NCBI GenBank assembly: GCA_011800805.1
Contig: MPNW01000177.1
Span: 67,868-87,799, forward strand
Source of the DNA: Hirudo medicinalis
Lineage: Eukaryota > Annelida > Clitellata > Hirudinida > Hirudinidae
Length of the DNA: 19,932 nucleotides
Reading direction: 5' to 3'
Shown in pieces: positions 1-9,664 of the stretch; the stretch's first letter is position 1, and every line of letters starts with the position of its first letter. The notes below the pieces were generated by a model, which saw only the letters and a list, made by a program, of their open reading frames with translations, was not told the DNA's origin and ran no database searches. A program made the position numbers and the translations under genes.

Positions 1-887
1 GTTCAGCTTCAATTTGTGCACTGTGAAAGTTGGATTGTACATTATGGTTAAGAAAATAACTACCTAAGTACACAATTGTAAAATGGCCACATTGTAAAGT
101 TGTGTTCAGTAACTGTAACTATAACTGGAAAGTTGTAACTGGTAACTTGAAAGACAGTATAAAGTTAACTGTAACTGGAAAGTACTAACTGTAACTCAAA
201 CTCTAACTGAAAAGTCCTAACTGAAATAACACTGGCTGCAGCTTGAGATGATGGCCCAGGGTACTAAGGTAGATAGATAAGCTGATGTTATTCTTGAGTC
301 GTTGTCAACAGGGCTATAAAGGATCCCGTAGCATAAACATGCCTAAAATCAGCTGATGGTGTTCTGACGTTTGAAGACCTAGGCCATGGAGTCTTGTTAG
401 GTAATGTTGGTGGTTGATCGTAAGAAACTCGAGCTACTTATTCTTTTGGGTAATAATAATTTCATTCAATTCACATGGTTACATCAAGCCAGTCAATTAA
501 TGAAACTGAAGGTTCAACCTCCTGGTTCTAACAGAAAATAAGTAGCCTTTCACCCTGAGAATGTCAGCAATGACACAAAATATGGGACTAAAAGCACTCT
601 GGACCCGATGAATGCTTGTTCTGCACTCATAACAATACCAATAATACTACTAATAGATAAAGCCACTGGAATAATTAACTTAACCAGAGACTAATTTAAC
701 TTTCTTACACTTTAAAAAAAAATTGCATTTCAAGGTTGAAGAATTTGACTATCCCAAACAAAGCAATGTTATTTCCACTTAGCCACACTTTGCCAACATA
801 AAATAAGAAAGCCTTATCAACAACTGAATTCTCAGGAGTGATACCAAGTGAACAATAATTGCAAGCAAGTAATGAGTGCATTCATCC
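1..887. other. Gene-free flank downstream of the SIN3-like gene
   Basis: I see no coding exon, RNA gene or clear mobile element here. The only structure is the degenerate TAACTG repeat at about 105-235, listed separately. This is the 3' flank of the minus-strand SIN3-like gene, so it should hold its 3' UTR. I found no canonical AATAAA on the minus strand within a few hundred bases of the stop codon, so the transcript end is not placed. Confidence 0.6.
105..235. repeat. Degenerate TAACTG(GAAAGT) tandem repeat
   Basis: Variants of GTAACTGTAACT and TAACTGGAAAGT recur about ten times with irregular spacing. Units have diverged by substitutions and small indels, so this is an old minisatellite-like tract. 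No coding frame runs through it. Confidence 0.7.
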
Positions 888-1761
888 TTAAATACATTTA
901 ATTACAAAATCCTTTGAGGTCTCGGCTATCTTGAAAAAGTAAGATATTTCCGATAAGTATAATAGGGACTCTTGTCCTTGTCTGATATTTCTATGACTTT
1001 TGTTGAGTTCTTCTTGACACCAAACATCCACTCTGAAAACCTCTGCTCGTGGGCAGGAGTGAGGTTTGTGGACTTCCACCCATTCCAGTGGTGGACAAAC
1101 TTGTTGTGTCTGTGGAGGGTCTGCCTCCTGGATTCCTGGAAAGTATTGAAGCACTGCCATTGATGTCTTACAATAATTAACGTAATTGTCCAAATGCATT
1201 ATATTTCCAATCAATTAAAAATACCATATCTATCATAATCATCCTTATCATCTCCATCGTTACCTCAGGAGTGGCACGAATCCATCTGCTCCTGTACAAA
1301 ACCGAATGTGACGAAGAGGAGAAGATGAGCTTGAATGAATCCGGACGGAAAGCCAGTTGATCGGACCCCATGCTGATCATATCGACTGGAACTTCTTTCC
1401 TGAGATTCCTAAGTGTTTTACAATGGTGTCACAAGTGCCAAGAAAAGGAAACAGTTTAAGAAGATTAAGTACAAAGATTAAGAAGTTTAAGAAGATTCAA
1501 GAACATTGTTGGTGTTTTTAAGTTTGGTAGGAAATTATGGAAAATGGCAATCAATGGGCATTCCACAATTGCTTCATAATTTCGTAAATATTACCTTCTT
1601 AGGAAAGGAATCGAATGAACATTTGCGACATCACTTGAAAGGAAGTTTGCAATGTATTCCTGCCATGTTTGGTTCTTCAAGACTTTATTTGCTCCTTCCC
1701 TTGAAAACTCTCCATTAGGAACATCGAGAAGCTCAACAACAACCTTGTGCCACTTCTTCTT
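888..1761 (-). CDS. SIN3: SIN3-like exons 15-17 with an unrecognised C-terminus
   Basis: Exon 15 (1761-1595) reads [15 protein letters not shown] and ends FLR, and exon 16 (1408-1264) completes [12 protein letters not shown], matching the SIN3 segment VQLTIELLD...FLPRNLRR. Exon 16 continues [15 protein letters not shown] to [12 protein letters not shown], equivalent to the last conserved SIN3 block. Exon 17 (1166-888, 92 codons plus TAA) follows in phase but does not resemble the C-terminus I know from vertebrate SIN3; it is rich in Pro, Gln, Cys and Glu near its start. It may be lineage-specific, or the true last exon may differ. Confidence 0.75.
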
Positions 1762-4700
1762 CTGATAAATAATAATAATAATAACGTAATAATAATAATT
1801 AACATAATAATAACATAGTTGTATTTAGATATGCAAAATATACATACAGAGACATGGATAACTAATTCAATCAACTATTATTAATAATTAACCTCTGGTA
1901 TTGTGCACATGGCACCATACAAATCAACTATTATTATATATGTTGTCGTTATTATTAATATTATCATTATCATTGTTATTGTTTCAACTCCAAAGGCATC
2001 AGAAGCATCTCAGCCTTAAATATTTAAAGATACCAAAAAATTGTGAATATTTTGTTTGTAATATTGTCGCAAAAACATACGAAGGTGATTTTGTAACAAA
2101 GATCCTTGGAGAGCAGACTGAGGCAGTTGTGCCTGTAAGTCATGTGAGATGTTCCTCCAAGAAGAATTTCTTTGTTGTTATGGAAAGTTTCGAACAATTC
2201 AATGCCTTTTCTTGTTGCTTCATCACCAGCCAGTTGTTGGAGCTATTTATAAAGTTTATTGATAAATATTTATTCGCATGTTTATCAAATATGCATTTGC
2301 AATTTAATTAATAATTTTACCTCATAATTGAATACATTAATATCCAAATCTGGCCAAGCAAAAGTCTTTAAATATACAAAAAAACATTATGTGACCTCTC
2401 TTAAGACATTTTTCAGCAACTTGTCCAAAGAAATGATCCAATAGGAGGCGTCATTGTAGTTGAAACTGCTATCATTCCTGACCTTCATCATGGTCCTCCT
2501 GATGTGTTCTTCATAAGTTGATGACTCACAAGCTCCTCCCACATGTGATTTCAGCACTGCGAGGGCAAAGTTGTACAAGGTGCCACAATTCTCCCTGCCA
2601 CCTTAAAAATCAATTTTAACAACAAAAATGATGATGTTGTATTTGGTTCATTGATTGAGATGCAACCAACCAATAAAAGACATTTAAATTTTAGATAATT
2701 GCAAATTGCAAAATCTGTAGTGAATTTAAAATTAGTTAACAATGGAAATCAATACCATACCACAACAGATATCAGTTAAACTAACTGATGTCAAGGTACA
2801 CAGCTTTAGATTTCTTTCTCGATGAACCATCTTCTCTCTCGAGCACGTCACGGTCCAACGACTCCCTTTCGGAGACCGAACGGATCTTGACCAATCTGGA
2901 GTAGAGCTTGTGGTGAATAGATACCAGGATGAGCCACCTGCTGGTTTGATACATAACCACTTCATCTAGTGAACTGCTTGTACAGCTAACAGCATCTCTA
3001 AAAGTAATTGGAGGGTTATTTCTTTGGAAAGGCATGTCTGTCATCTGCTCTGGGGAGACAGAGGCATCATTCATGGTTGCAATATCATCGAGGTTAGATG
3101 CAAAAAGTTGAGAATGTGATGTGTTCAAGGAATTATCCTCAGTCCGATACAACTTGGAAATGACGTCAAGAGCCTTATTGCAGAATAAGAGAAGATTCTT
3201 GTCATTGGAGAGTGACGATGCATTGGACGCAGGTGGGCCATTGAGTGTTGTGGTCGTCCCTGACCCAACATGGTCGGAAGTGTGTTCTTTTGACAAGCAG
3301 TTGAGATTAAAGCCAATGAGGTCATTTAAATCATTGAATGTCTCCTTGTCAGAATAAATAAACTGCTTCCCTTTCATTGCACACTCATCTCCATAAATTG
3401 AACTCAGCATCTGGGACTATAAAATTAGAAATACAATATTGTACTTAATACACACTTATTCAGAATATATAAACGGTTACATTGTAATTCATTAAACAAT
3501 TTGTAATAAAACTAATTCATTAATTTCTTATTTCTTTTACAAGACTTCATGACCACCCAATAACCACCTCCTCCAAAATAGCTTCTGCTTCATTGATGAT
3601 GACCTTTGCCCTTGCATCCTTGTGGTCGTTCTGCTTGACCAAAGCAAGTTCACAGTTGAGTGACCTTTGAGAGTGTTTTTCTGTGTTTTCCTTCCAGATC
3701 TGGTTGATTTTAAATATTATTTCAAGCAGCAAATCAGTGTTGGATCTTGATTAATAACATTGCCACCACCTTGTTGAACTTAATTCTGTGTTCCATCCAC
3801 TCTTGCTGTTTGGCTTTAAGTCTCCTCAGTGCAATGGGTACCCCAATGAAGGGCTTCATCTTGAGGCCATCCAAAAGATCCTTGGCCTTATCACCATATA
3901 TTCTGTCAATAAGGATGGTATCAATGAAAGAGTTACAACTAATAACATACAGAAAAATCATATTAAATTATAACAAAAAGCTGTTAAAAACTGAATTTGG
4001 TTAACTTTATAAAAATGAATTTGAGCCACAGATAATCTCAACCTTTCAATGACTTTCCTCTGCAAGACATTTGAACTGCCACCAAGTGAGTCATCAAGTT
4101 GAAAGGACATGATATCATCCTGTGTCATTAAGTTCATCTTGTTTTGAACCTCCTCCAATGTTTTGATGGCTGATGACACCTGGTCTATCACTATGTCCAG
4201 CTGTTGAGTTTCGTTAGCAGCATTAATGACTCAAATGTTGAAATTGTTTACAATTAATGGGAGGTTAATTAATAATTAAAGCACATTAAATGTATGTATA
4301 TAAACGTTATTTTAAACAAATTGATATTAGCCTTAAAATTAAAAAAAAACATCTAAATCTTCAAATAAAAAATATTTGTCATTCAAATTGCCTTGATTGA
4401 ATTTGATATGAAACTATTTACATTTTCTTGTAAATTGGAAACTTTTAAAAATCCAGAATATATTTTGTGCATATTTTGTGCTGTTAAAGTGTATATTTTG
4501 GGTTTTACCCACCTCAAACCTCTCATCCTCACATTTGTAAAAGAATTCCTGGATTGAAGTGATCTTACAACCTCCCTGACTTTCGCTGGTCGTGGCAGGA
4601 TCCTCGGACCAGAGAGGAAAGGAAACCCAGATGTCATTGAGCACCTGATGACGTTCAATTAAAAACATAAAAATAAAGATATCTTAAATCTTAAGATGTT

Positions 4701-7207
4701 TCCTTTTGAAAATATTTTTCATATTATTTAATATTTTTTTCAAAAAATATTTAAATGCTAATATTAACATTACAAAACATTTGACATATCAACAAGTTTA
4801 ATGACAAACCTCTCTGCACAAGTCAGTCCTTCCACTGCAAGCTGGATTGCTGGAGTGCTCAGTGTGAGGCCTAACTGTGAGAGCCCTGTAACTTGAACCC
4901 ATCTTTCTGCACGAAGAGAAATCTGTCCACGTGCGAAATTATTTCATTCATCTTTTTATAACTTTTAAAATTACTTAGCACAAATAATTGTTACTTTTAT
5001 AGTGAGCCTTTGCATGAATTCATCCATTCATTCAAAAAAAAACTACAAATGACCTATTTCATATTCTTTAACTTCCTCAGCCAAAGAGGTGGGTCTGTTG
5101 CATCTTCTCTCCTGTCTTTTTCGTGTCACCTGGTTGATTCCATTTTCCAAATGATGACGGAGCATCAACTTCAACCGAGCCAACACGTTCGGCGATTTGC
5201 TGGAAAAGTGAAAGTGCGATTCCGCAAAAAACATTCCACTCCAGTAAAAGCAATTACAAGCATTAAATATTAATTGTTTGCTTTAATTTGCTATTAACTG
5301 TTGCATACAGGAATACAACCCTTCAAGATAACTTGCGTCCTATATAAATCCATGTAAGATAACTTGCATGCCATATAAGATCCATATATAAATCGATGTA
5401 AGATAACTTGCATACAATAAAAATATAAAAAAAAATTGATGATAACCTGATGAAGGGATGAAGGATTTCAAGGAGTTCCATTCCATCAATGAGATTTTTG
5501 TTGAACAGCTGGATGCATCTCAGAAAGTTCAAATAGGTGCATTCATTTCTGAGCAATTGTCTGACCTTTAGTAATTTTTAAAGTTTACGGTTACATAACA
5601 TATTATTATTTCAGATTATTGTAATAATTTAAATGCTATTATGTAGTAATTATAAAAGCAATCAATAACTAACAATGACTTCAATATGCTATCAATGGTA
5701 ATGTTGTGAGAACCTCATCAAAAAAGGAAAACTCCTTCCACGATCCATACATGGAATAACTGCCATCATTTTGCTGAACAGATTTTGCTTTCTGAAGTAA
5801 TAAATATTCTTCAATATTTGTTCAAGGTGACAATATAACACCTATAATGTAATATCAACATCAATTAACTAAAAGTCATTAAGTCATTTTTTAATAGAAA
5901 AATGTTTCTTTAATAATCCTGTAACTATGCTTGCGAAAATAACATTTCATGAATTGTTCATGTCATAGATTTAAAAAATAAACAGGAGGAAAAGTTGGGT
6001 ATTATTGCATTTATAAAAATAAAGGAGAAAAACTCACTAAAGGAATAGGCATGATGTCAAGTTCATCAGAAATTACAAGGCAATTATGGATCCATAAAAG
6101 ATATCAGCACAAAGGGGAAAAGATAGAGTCCTAAGTGGACTTTTGTGGACAAGAGGGGATGGGATTTAAGACAATGTGTCTGCACAAATGTATTAGAAAA
6201 TGAATGGCATATTTCCAAAAGAAATAAATGAACTGTGGATGTCCTTTATGGATGACCCCTTAAGAAAATCAACTCTTATTTAACCTTATCACCAAACTTA
6301 AAAGACTGTTACATTGAATGAAAAATTCATCATGCTCAAAATTCTATGAGTGACATATATTTTGAGTATTTATGATATAAAGAAAAAAGTTCAAAATAAC
6401 ATTTCCATGAATTCTTGGAATGTCAAAAAAAAGAAAAATAAAGAAGGGGATTGGTTGTATTAAAATGTCTTACTAATAACAACGAAGTTATTATCAATTA
6501 AAGAATTTTGGGCATAATAATTTGGAGTTAAAAAAAGAAAATATTCTGCACTGGGAACATTCATGATATTAAGAAAATCATTTTGACCTTGGCAGGAGGT
6601 TCATCAAATGAGTTGCCCTCTTCAAACCTCTGATGTTTTAAGGTTTCAAATTGTTTATTAGATTCCTGAAAAATAATACTTTATATTAAGGAAAGTACAT
6701 TTAAATAATTTAGGGCTAATCATTGTGAAAGTCATTAGTGTTTTTATAAATCACTCCATTTCAAATGTTAGCATTCTTGCTGCCTTTGTGGACACACTTT
6801 GACCACACATTTTTTAAATTTTAGTATATTGCAACATATAATTAAATCCAATCAAGTGAGATTTTAAATGAGCAAATATTTAAATGAATTAATATTATCA
6901 CAAAACTTACTATAATTTTTAGCTTGAACTCTGGTGGAAGGAGTTTGTTAAAGCCTTCAATTAATGGAGGATCATCACTTAACAACCCAGATAATTCCTC
7001 CAATAGCGCTGTAAAGTCTATGCTGCAAAAATATGAAATTTATGTTTATTCGCTTTCCAAATTATGAGAAATTTTAACACAAACTTTTTTTTTCAAATAG
7101 CTTTGCCACAGTACTTGTAGTCGTCGGTATTTCTTTGGTTTATAGATAAATGCATTTTTGACTTGGTCCAAAAACTTCAGAACACAATTAAAATCGGGTA
7201 CTGACAT
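888..7207 (-). CDS. SIN3: SIN3-like transcriptional corepressor, single PAH domain, 17 exons
   Basis: SIN3 is the nuclear scaffold of a histone deacetylase corepressor complex: PAH domains bind repressors and the central HDAC-interaction region holds HDAC1/2 and partners. Exons, 5' to 3' on the minus strand: 7207-7085, 7022-6911, 6665-6588, 5791-5714, 5565-5447, 5199-5054, 4922-4810, 4644-4513, 4200-4043, 3902-3770, 3699-3568, 3416-2800, 2594-2396, 2242-2081, 1761-1595, 1408-1264, 1166-888. All junctions are GT-AG with matching phase except exon 1 to 2, giving about 963 residues. SIN3 hallmarks in order are a PAH domain, FDEVRQLL...[55 protein letters not shown]-free [12 protein letters not shown] and [12 protein letters not shown]. 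Human SIN3A has about 1270 residues and further N-terminal PAH domains, which are absent here. ATG 7207 is the first Met after an upstream in-frame stop. The long exon frames argue against a pseudogene. Confidence 0.9.
1440..1506. repeat. Purine-rich AAGATTAAG repeat in SIN3-like intron 15
   Basis: Variants of AAGATTAAG/TTTAAGAAG recur about six times. The tract sits wholly inside the intron between exons 15 and 16 (1409-1594), so it does not affect the protein. Confidence 0.6.
1768..1985. repeat. AT-rich (ATA/TTA)n microsatellite in SIN3-like intron 14
   Basis: Runs of ATAATAATA and ATTATTATTA alternate with short unique pieces within the intron between exons 14 and 15 (1762-2080). Similar triplet runs occur in the AHI1 intron near the right edge, so the genome appears to tolerate them in introns. 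Confidence 0.7.
2081..3416 (-). CDS. SIN3: SIN3-like exons 12-14, Sin3 C-terminal domain
   Basis: Exon 12 (3416-2800) is the largest at 617 bp. Its first half is a low-conservation Ser/Asn-rich linker; its second half, from [20 protein letters not shown], matches the SIN3 segment ending in a basic-acidic RE/EREVL-type stretch. Exon 13 (2594-2396) reads [23 protein letters not shown] and [12 protein letters not shown], matching the conserved YEE..R..F and DKLI...V.Q segment. Exon 14 (2242-2081) reads [18 protein letters not shown] and ends LCYKITF before a GTATGT donor. Together these are the Sin3a_C-type domain. Confidence 0.85.
3568..3902 (-). CDS. SIN3: SIN3-like exons 10-11
   Basis: Exon 10 (3902-3770) encodes [18 protein letters not shown] then [15 protein letters not shown], and exon 11 (3699-3568) encodes [14 protein letters not shown] then [16 protein letters not shown]. 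Both follow the conserved SIN3 order (YGD.A..I.GL, VP.VLKRLK.KE.EW, WRE.NEK, KQND.K..R.K.L..E). The intron between them is only 70 bp. The conserved segments are colinear and unbroken. Confidence 0.9.
4043..5199 (-). CDS. SIN3: SIN3-like HDAC-interaction region (exons 6-9)
   Basis: This block corresponds to the Sin3_corepress family region. Exon 6 (5199-5054) reads [14 protein letters not shown] after HPFI in exon 5 and ends EEVKEYEI; exon 7 (4922-4810) continues [15 protein letters not shown] and ends [10 protein letters not shown]. Exon 8 (4644-4513) gives [15 protein letters not shown] and ends YKCEDERFE. Exon 9 (4200-4043) gives [18 protein letters not shown] and [15 protein letters not shown]. 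Junction phases match throughout. Compared with vertebrate SIN3, exon 8 has a slightly longer stretch between WSED and CEDERFE. In known SIN3 proteins this region binds HDAC1/2, so that function is likely kept. Confidence 0.9.
5327..5412. repeat. Imperfect tandem repeat in SIN3-like intron 5
   Basis: The motif AGATAACTTGC begins at about 5327, 5357 and 5401, each time followed by ATATAA(A/G) and ATC(C/G)ATGTA variants. This gives two and a part units of 30-44 bp. It lies between exons 5 and 6 (intron 5200-5446). Confidence 0.75.
6750..6791 (+). repeat. Inverted repeat, left arm (42 bp)
   Basis: This arm begins ATCACTCCATTTCAAATG and ends TGCCTTTGTGG. The reverse complement of 7467-7508 matches it at 40 of 42 positions by eye. 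It lies in intron 2 of the SIN3-like gene (6666-6910). The pair may be a fold-back element or two opposed copies of a dispersed repeat. Confidence 0.85.
6911..7207 (-). CDS. SIN3: SIN3-like exons 1-2: the only PAH domain
   Basis: Exon 1 (7207-7085) begins [20 protein letters not shown], matching PAH helix 1 (the pattern of alternating hydrophobics followed by LDQVK..F). Exon 2 (7022-6911) carries the rest: [20 protein letters not shown] and KLLPPEF, the typical PAH ending in which a loading loop leads to GFN.FLP. Position just before the FFDEV and HDAC-interaction segments suggests equivalence to PAH3 of vertebrate SIN3A. Exon 2 ends at a consensus GTAAGT donor. Its acceptor needs two bases from exon 1, but the obvious exon 1 donor after nine A residues leaves phase 0, so this junction is unresolved. 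Confidence 0.8.
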
Positions 7208-7650
7208 CTTTATCAACTTTGAAATATTTGCACTTTCCCTTATTTACATTTTACATTGCGACCGAATCTCAAGAAAGTTTGTTTACAATTTGGAATACTA
7301 ATTAAAAGTTAATCGTAAATAAAATATTTTATTTTGCAACGCCTCACAACAAAAATTAAAAAAAAAACATTATTTGTAAAATTTTAATAAATGCAACTTT
7401 TGTAGAGCTCACATTAAGCTCATTTGTAAAAACAAGTGTCAATAACCTCAGCGCCATTGATGGTTGCCACAAAGGCAACAAGAATGCTACCATTTGAAAT
7501 GGAGTGATACATAAAATCACATAAAATTTTTAATGATTAACCTTAAATTAAATAACTTATTTAAAGATTATTTTTTATTGTAAAGTAATGGGTTAGCCTT
7601 ATGAGGCTGGAGTTTTTAAGCGGAATCTGACTATACTGATATTAATATAT
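7208..7650. other. Upstream region of the SIN3-like gene
   Basis: No exon or confident promoter element is visible here. An in-frame stop lies about 40 bases upstream of the ATG at 7207, supporting that ATG as the start unless a further upstream exon exists. I looked on the minus strand for PAH1 or PAH2 exons and found none. The interval holds the right arm of the inverted repeat and ends where the decayed retroelement begins. Confidence 0.55.
7467..7508 (-). repeat. Inverted repeat, right arm (42 bp)
   Basis: This is the partner of 6750-6791 in opposite orientation, with two substitutions. It lies about 260 bp upstream of the SIN3-like start codon, so the pair encloses exons 1 and 2. If transcription starts upstream of 7508, the pre-mRNA could pair the arms around both PAH exons. 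Confidence 0.85.
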
Positions 7651-7654
7651 TAAT

Positions 7655-9260
7655 CTGATATTCGATGTGTTCCAGAGCAAAAATGTAGTAGAAGTGATGA
7701 AACTGATACAAGCTCTTCCAAATAAACAGTGCTTGCTTGACCCCATGCCAACATGGCTCCTCAAGAAAATGTCCTCACCCATAACACCTATTCTCGCGAA
7801 GATTTTCAACAAGTCAATCCTTCTCGGTAAAGTACCACTAGTCTTCAAATCATGCTACGTCATTCCTCTAATCAAGAAATCCATCCTTCCGATGTTTGTT
7901 CCTACCGACCCATCTCTAATCTCTCTGTCTTCTCAAAGCTTCTGGACGTCTCGTGCTTGGCAGGGTTACGGATCATCGAAATCTTCATAACCCCCTTCCT
8001 GAACATCGTCAACATCATTCTACCGAAATTGCTGTTCTATGAGTGTCGTCGGATCTTCTAAGCGCCGTTGGTGCCGGTGAGATGTCGCTGTTCTTCTCGA
8101 CTTATCTGCAGTTTTTGACAGTGTCGATCATGACATTCTTCTAGGATGACTAGAAACGTTGTTCGGCTTCACGGGTTGTGCCCTTGCATGGTTTCGGTCG
8201 TACCTAGCCGATCGTTCCTTCTCTGTCGGTTATGGTGAACTCGCATCATCCTCTACCTCTATGACATGCGGAGTGTCCCAAGGCTCCGTTCTGGGCCCAT
8301 TCCTTTTCTCAATGTACAGGGCTGAACTTGAGAGCTTCATTCGGGAACATGGACTCCAATGCCATATGTATGCCGATGATACGCAGGTCTATGGTCACTG
8401 CTAGCCAGACCAAACTGAATGCCTTTCTGTCAGCATTTCGAACTGTGTGGACGCCATCAGTGACTGGATGTTCAGCAGTCGTCTCCAATTGAACGTCAGC
8501 AAAACTGAGATAATGTGGTGCTCCTCCGGTCTCGTGCACCTGAACTCTCTTCCAAATCGGTCGTCATCTGCTCCGACCTGATCCAGACAGTACAATCTGT
8601 CCGCAACCTTGGGATCTGGCTGGACTCAAAGTGTTTCACGACCACTTACATCAACAAAACAACTCGTTCCTGCTACGCATATCTCAGGGAAATTCGCAGC
8701 ATTGCTGCTCCATTCACATTTGATGTGCGGAAGCTTCTCATTACATCTTTTGTCCTTTCAAAGATTGACTAAGGCAATTCAACTCTGGTCAGTTTACCTG
8801 CCTATCGCCTCGAGCAACTTCAGCATGTCATCAACGCAGCTGCTAAAATCAACAAAAATTATAACATGGTCACGTCACTCCTTTTCTTCAAGATCTCCAC
8901 TGGTTACGCATTCGCCAAAGAATTGAAGAAATCTCTTCACTCGTTTTCAAGTCTCTCCTGGGTCGTGTGCACCGTCATACCTGCCTTTCACCTGCTCCGC
9001 ACATATTCCTGCTAGGCGCGGGCTCAGATCAGCAACTAGGGGCTCACTCGTCAAATCATCTGCCCGACGTGCGACACTGGATGGCAGATCTATAGATGTT
9101 GTTGGCCCACAGATTTGGAATAGACTCCCCCCTCGATTACCAACACTGATCCAGCCGGATTTCACTCCGCCCTCGAAACCTTCCTCTTCAGAGAAAGCTT
9201 CCCTCTACATTAGTGGTTTGTTGGACATACACTCTAATCAAATCCTTTATCGTTATCGTT
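7655..9260 (+). mobile_element. Decayed 5'-truncated non-LTR retrotransposon (CR1/L2/Jockey-like)
   Basis: The sequence reads in several frames through the landmarks of a reverse transcriptase. In order these are CLLDPMPTWLLKK (from 7667), YRPISNLSVFSKLLD (near 7900), LAWFRSYLADRSFSV, CGVSQGSVLGPFLF, the catalytic box MYADDTQVY (near 8370), SDWMFSSRLQLNVSKTE, and the distal GPQIWNRLPPRL motif (near 9110). At least four frame changes and several stops make it non-functional. No apurinic endonuclease precedes it, so it is truncated, as usual for LINE insertions. A short CGTTAT repeat near 9250 probably marks its 3' tail. It looks more GC-rich than its flanks. Confidence 0.9.
7667..9210 (+). pseudogene. 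Reverse transcriptase pseudogene (RT plus C-terminal region)
   Basis: Coding remnant of the element above. The longest open pieces are 7667-7990, 8159-8404 and 8515-8772, each in a different frame from its neighbour. The YADD box is intact, but stops and frameshifts separate it from the finger and thumb regions, so no working enzyme could be made. The C-terminal tail with the IWNRLPPRL-type motif is typical of CR1/L2-like ORF2 proteins. Confidence 0.88.
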
Positions 9261-9664
9261 ATACTAAACATTCATGAGATTTTTATTCATGTCAAGAGGC
9301 TCGTCTACATTATTTTCGCGCGCTTTTCGGTTTCACTTTTGTTTTGTAATAGTTTAGGCATGATGGCGAATTGGACGAGATGTTGAACCATTATGTGATC
9401 AAGTCTTGCAAGCTTGTTATTCAGAAGCACCTCAGATTATAGAAATCACCAAACGTAGTAGCCAATCAGAGAATACCTGAATATTGATTACGAAAGAGTT
9501 AGTTATAACATTTATTAATTAATTAAGCATGACTAAATGCTTAAAAGTTCATTCAAATAGAAATATTTGAGTAATAATAAAATATGTGATGTAAAGCCCA
9601 TCTTTTAAAGTTTGTTTCTACGATTATCAATCGTTACCAGCGTATAAGCATTGACAGTCTTGCC
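9261..9664. other. Spacer upstream of the MULE-derived gene
   Basis: No exon is visible. A short CG-rich patch (TTCGCGCGC) near 9317 stands out from the AT-rich flank and could belong to a promoter, but this is weak. I looked for terminal inverted repeats pairing with the region after 12170 and saw none. Confidence 0.45.

Noticed and set aside
1901..2311. 136-codon plus-strand frame
   Set aside because: It is antisense to SIN3-like exon 14 (2081-2242) and begins in an AT-rich microsatellite; the translation has no domain and is rich in Leu and Ser from repeat sequence.
5121..5130. Early donor ending SIN3-like exon 6 at 5130
   Set aside because: CAG|GTGACA looks usable, but it gives phase 0 while exon 7 needs phase 1. 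Reading on to 5054 gives EYEI plus D joined to [12 protein letters not shown], which matches SIN3.
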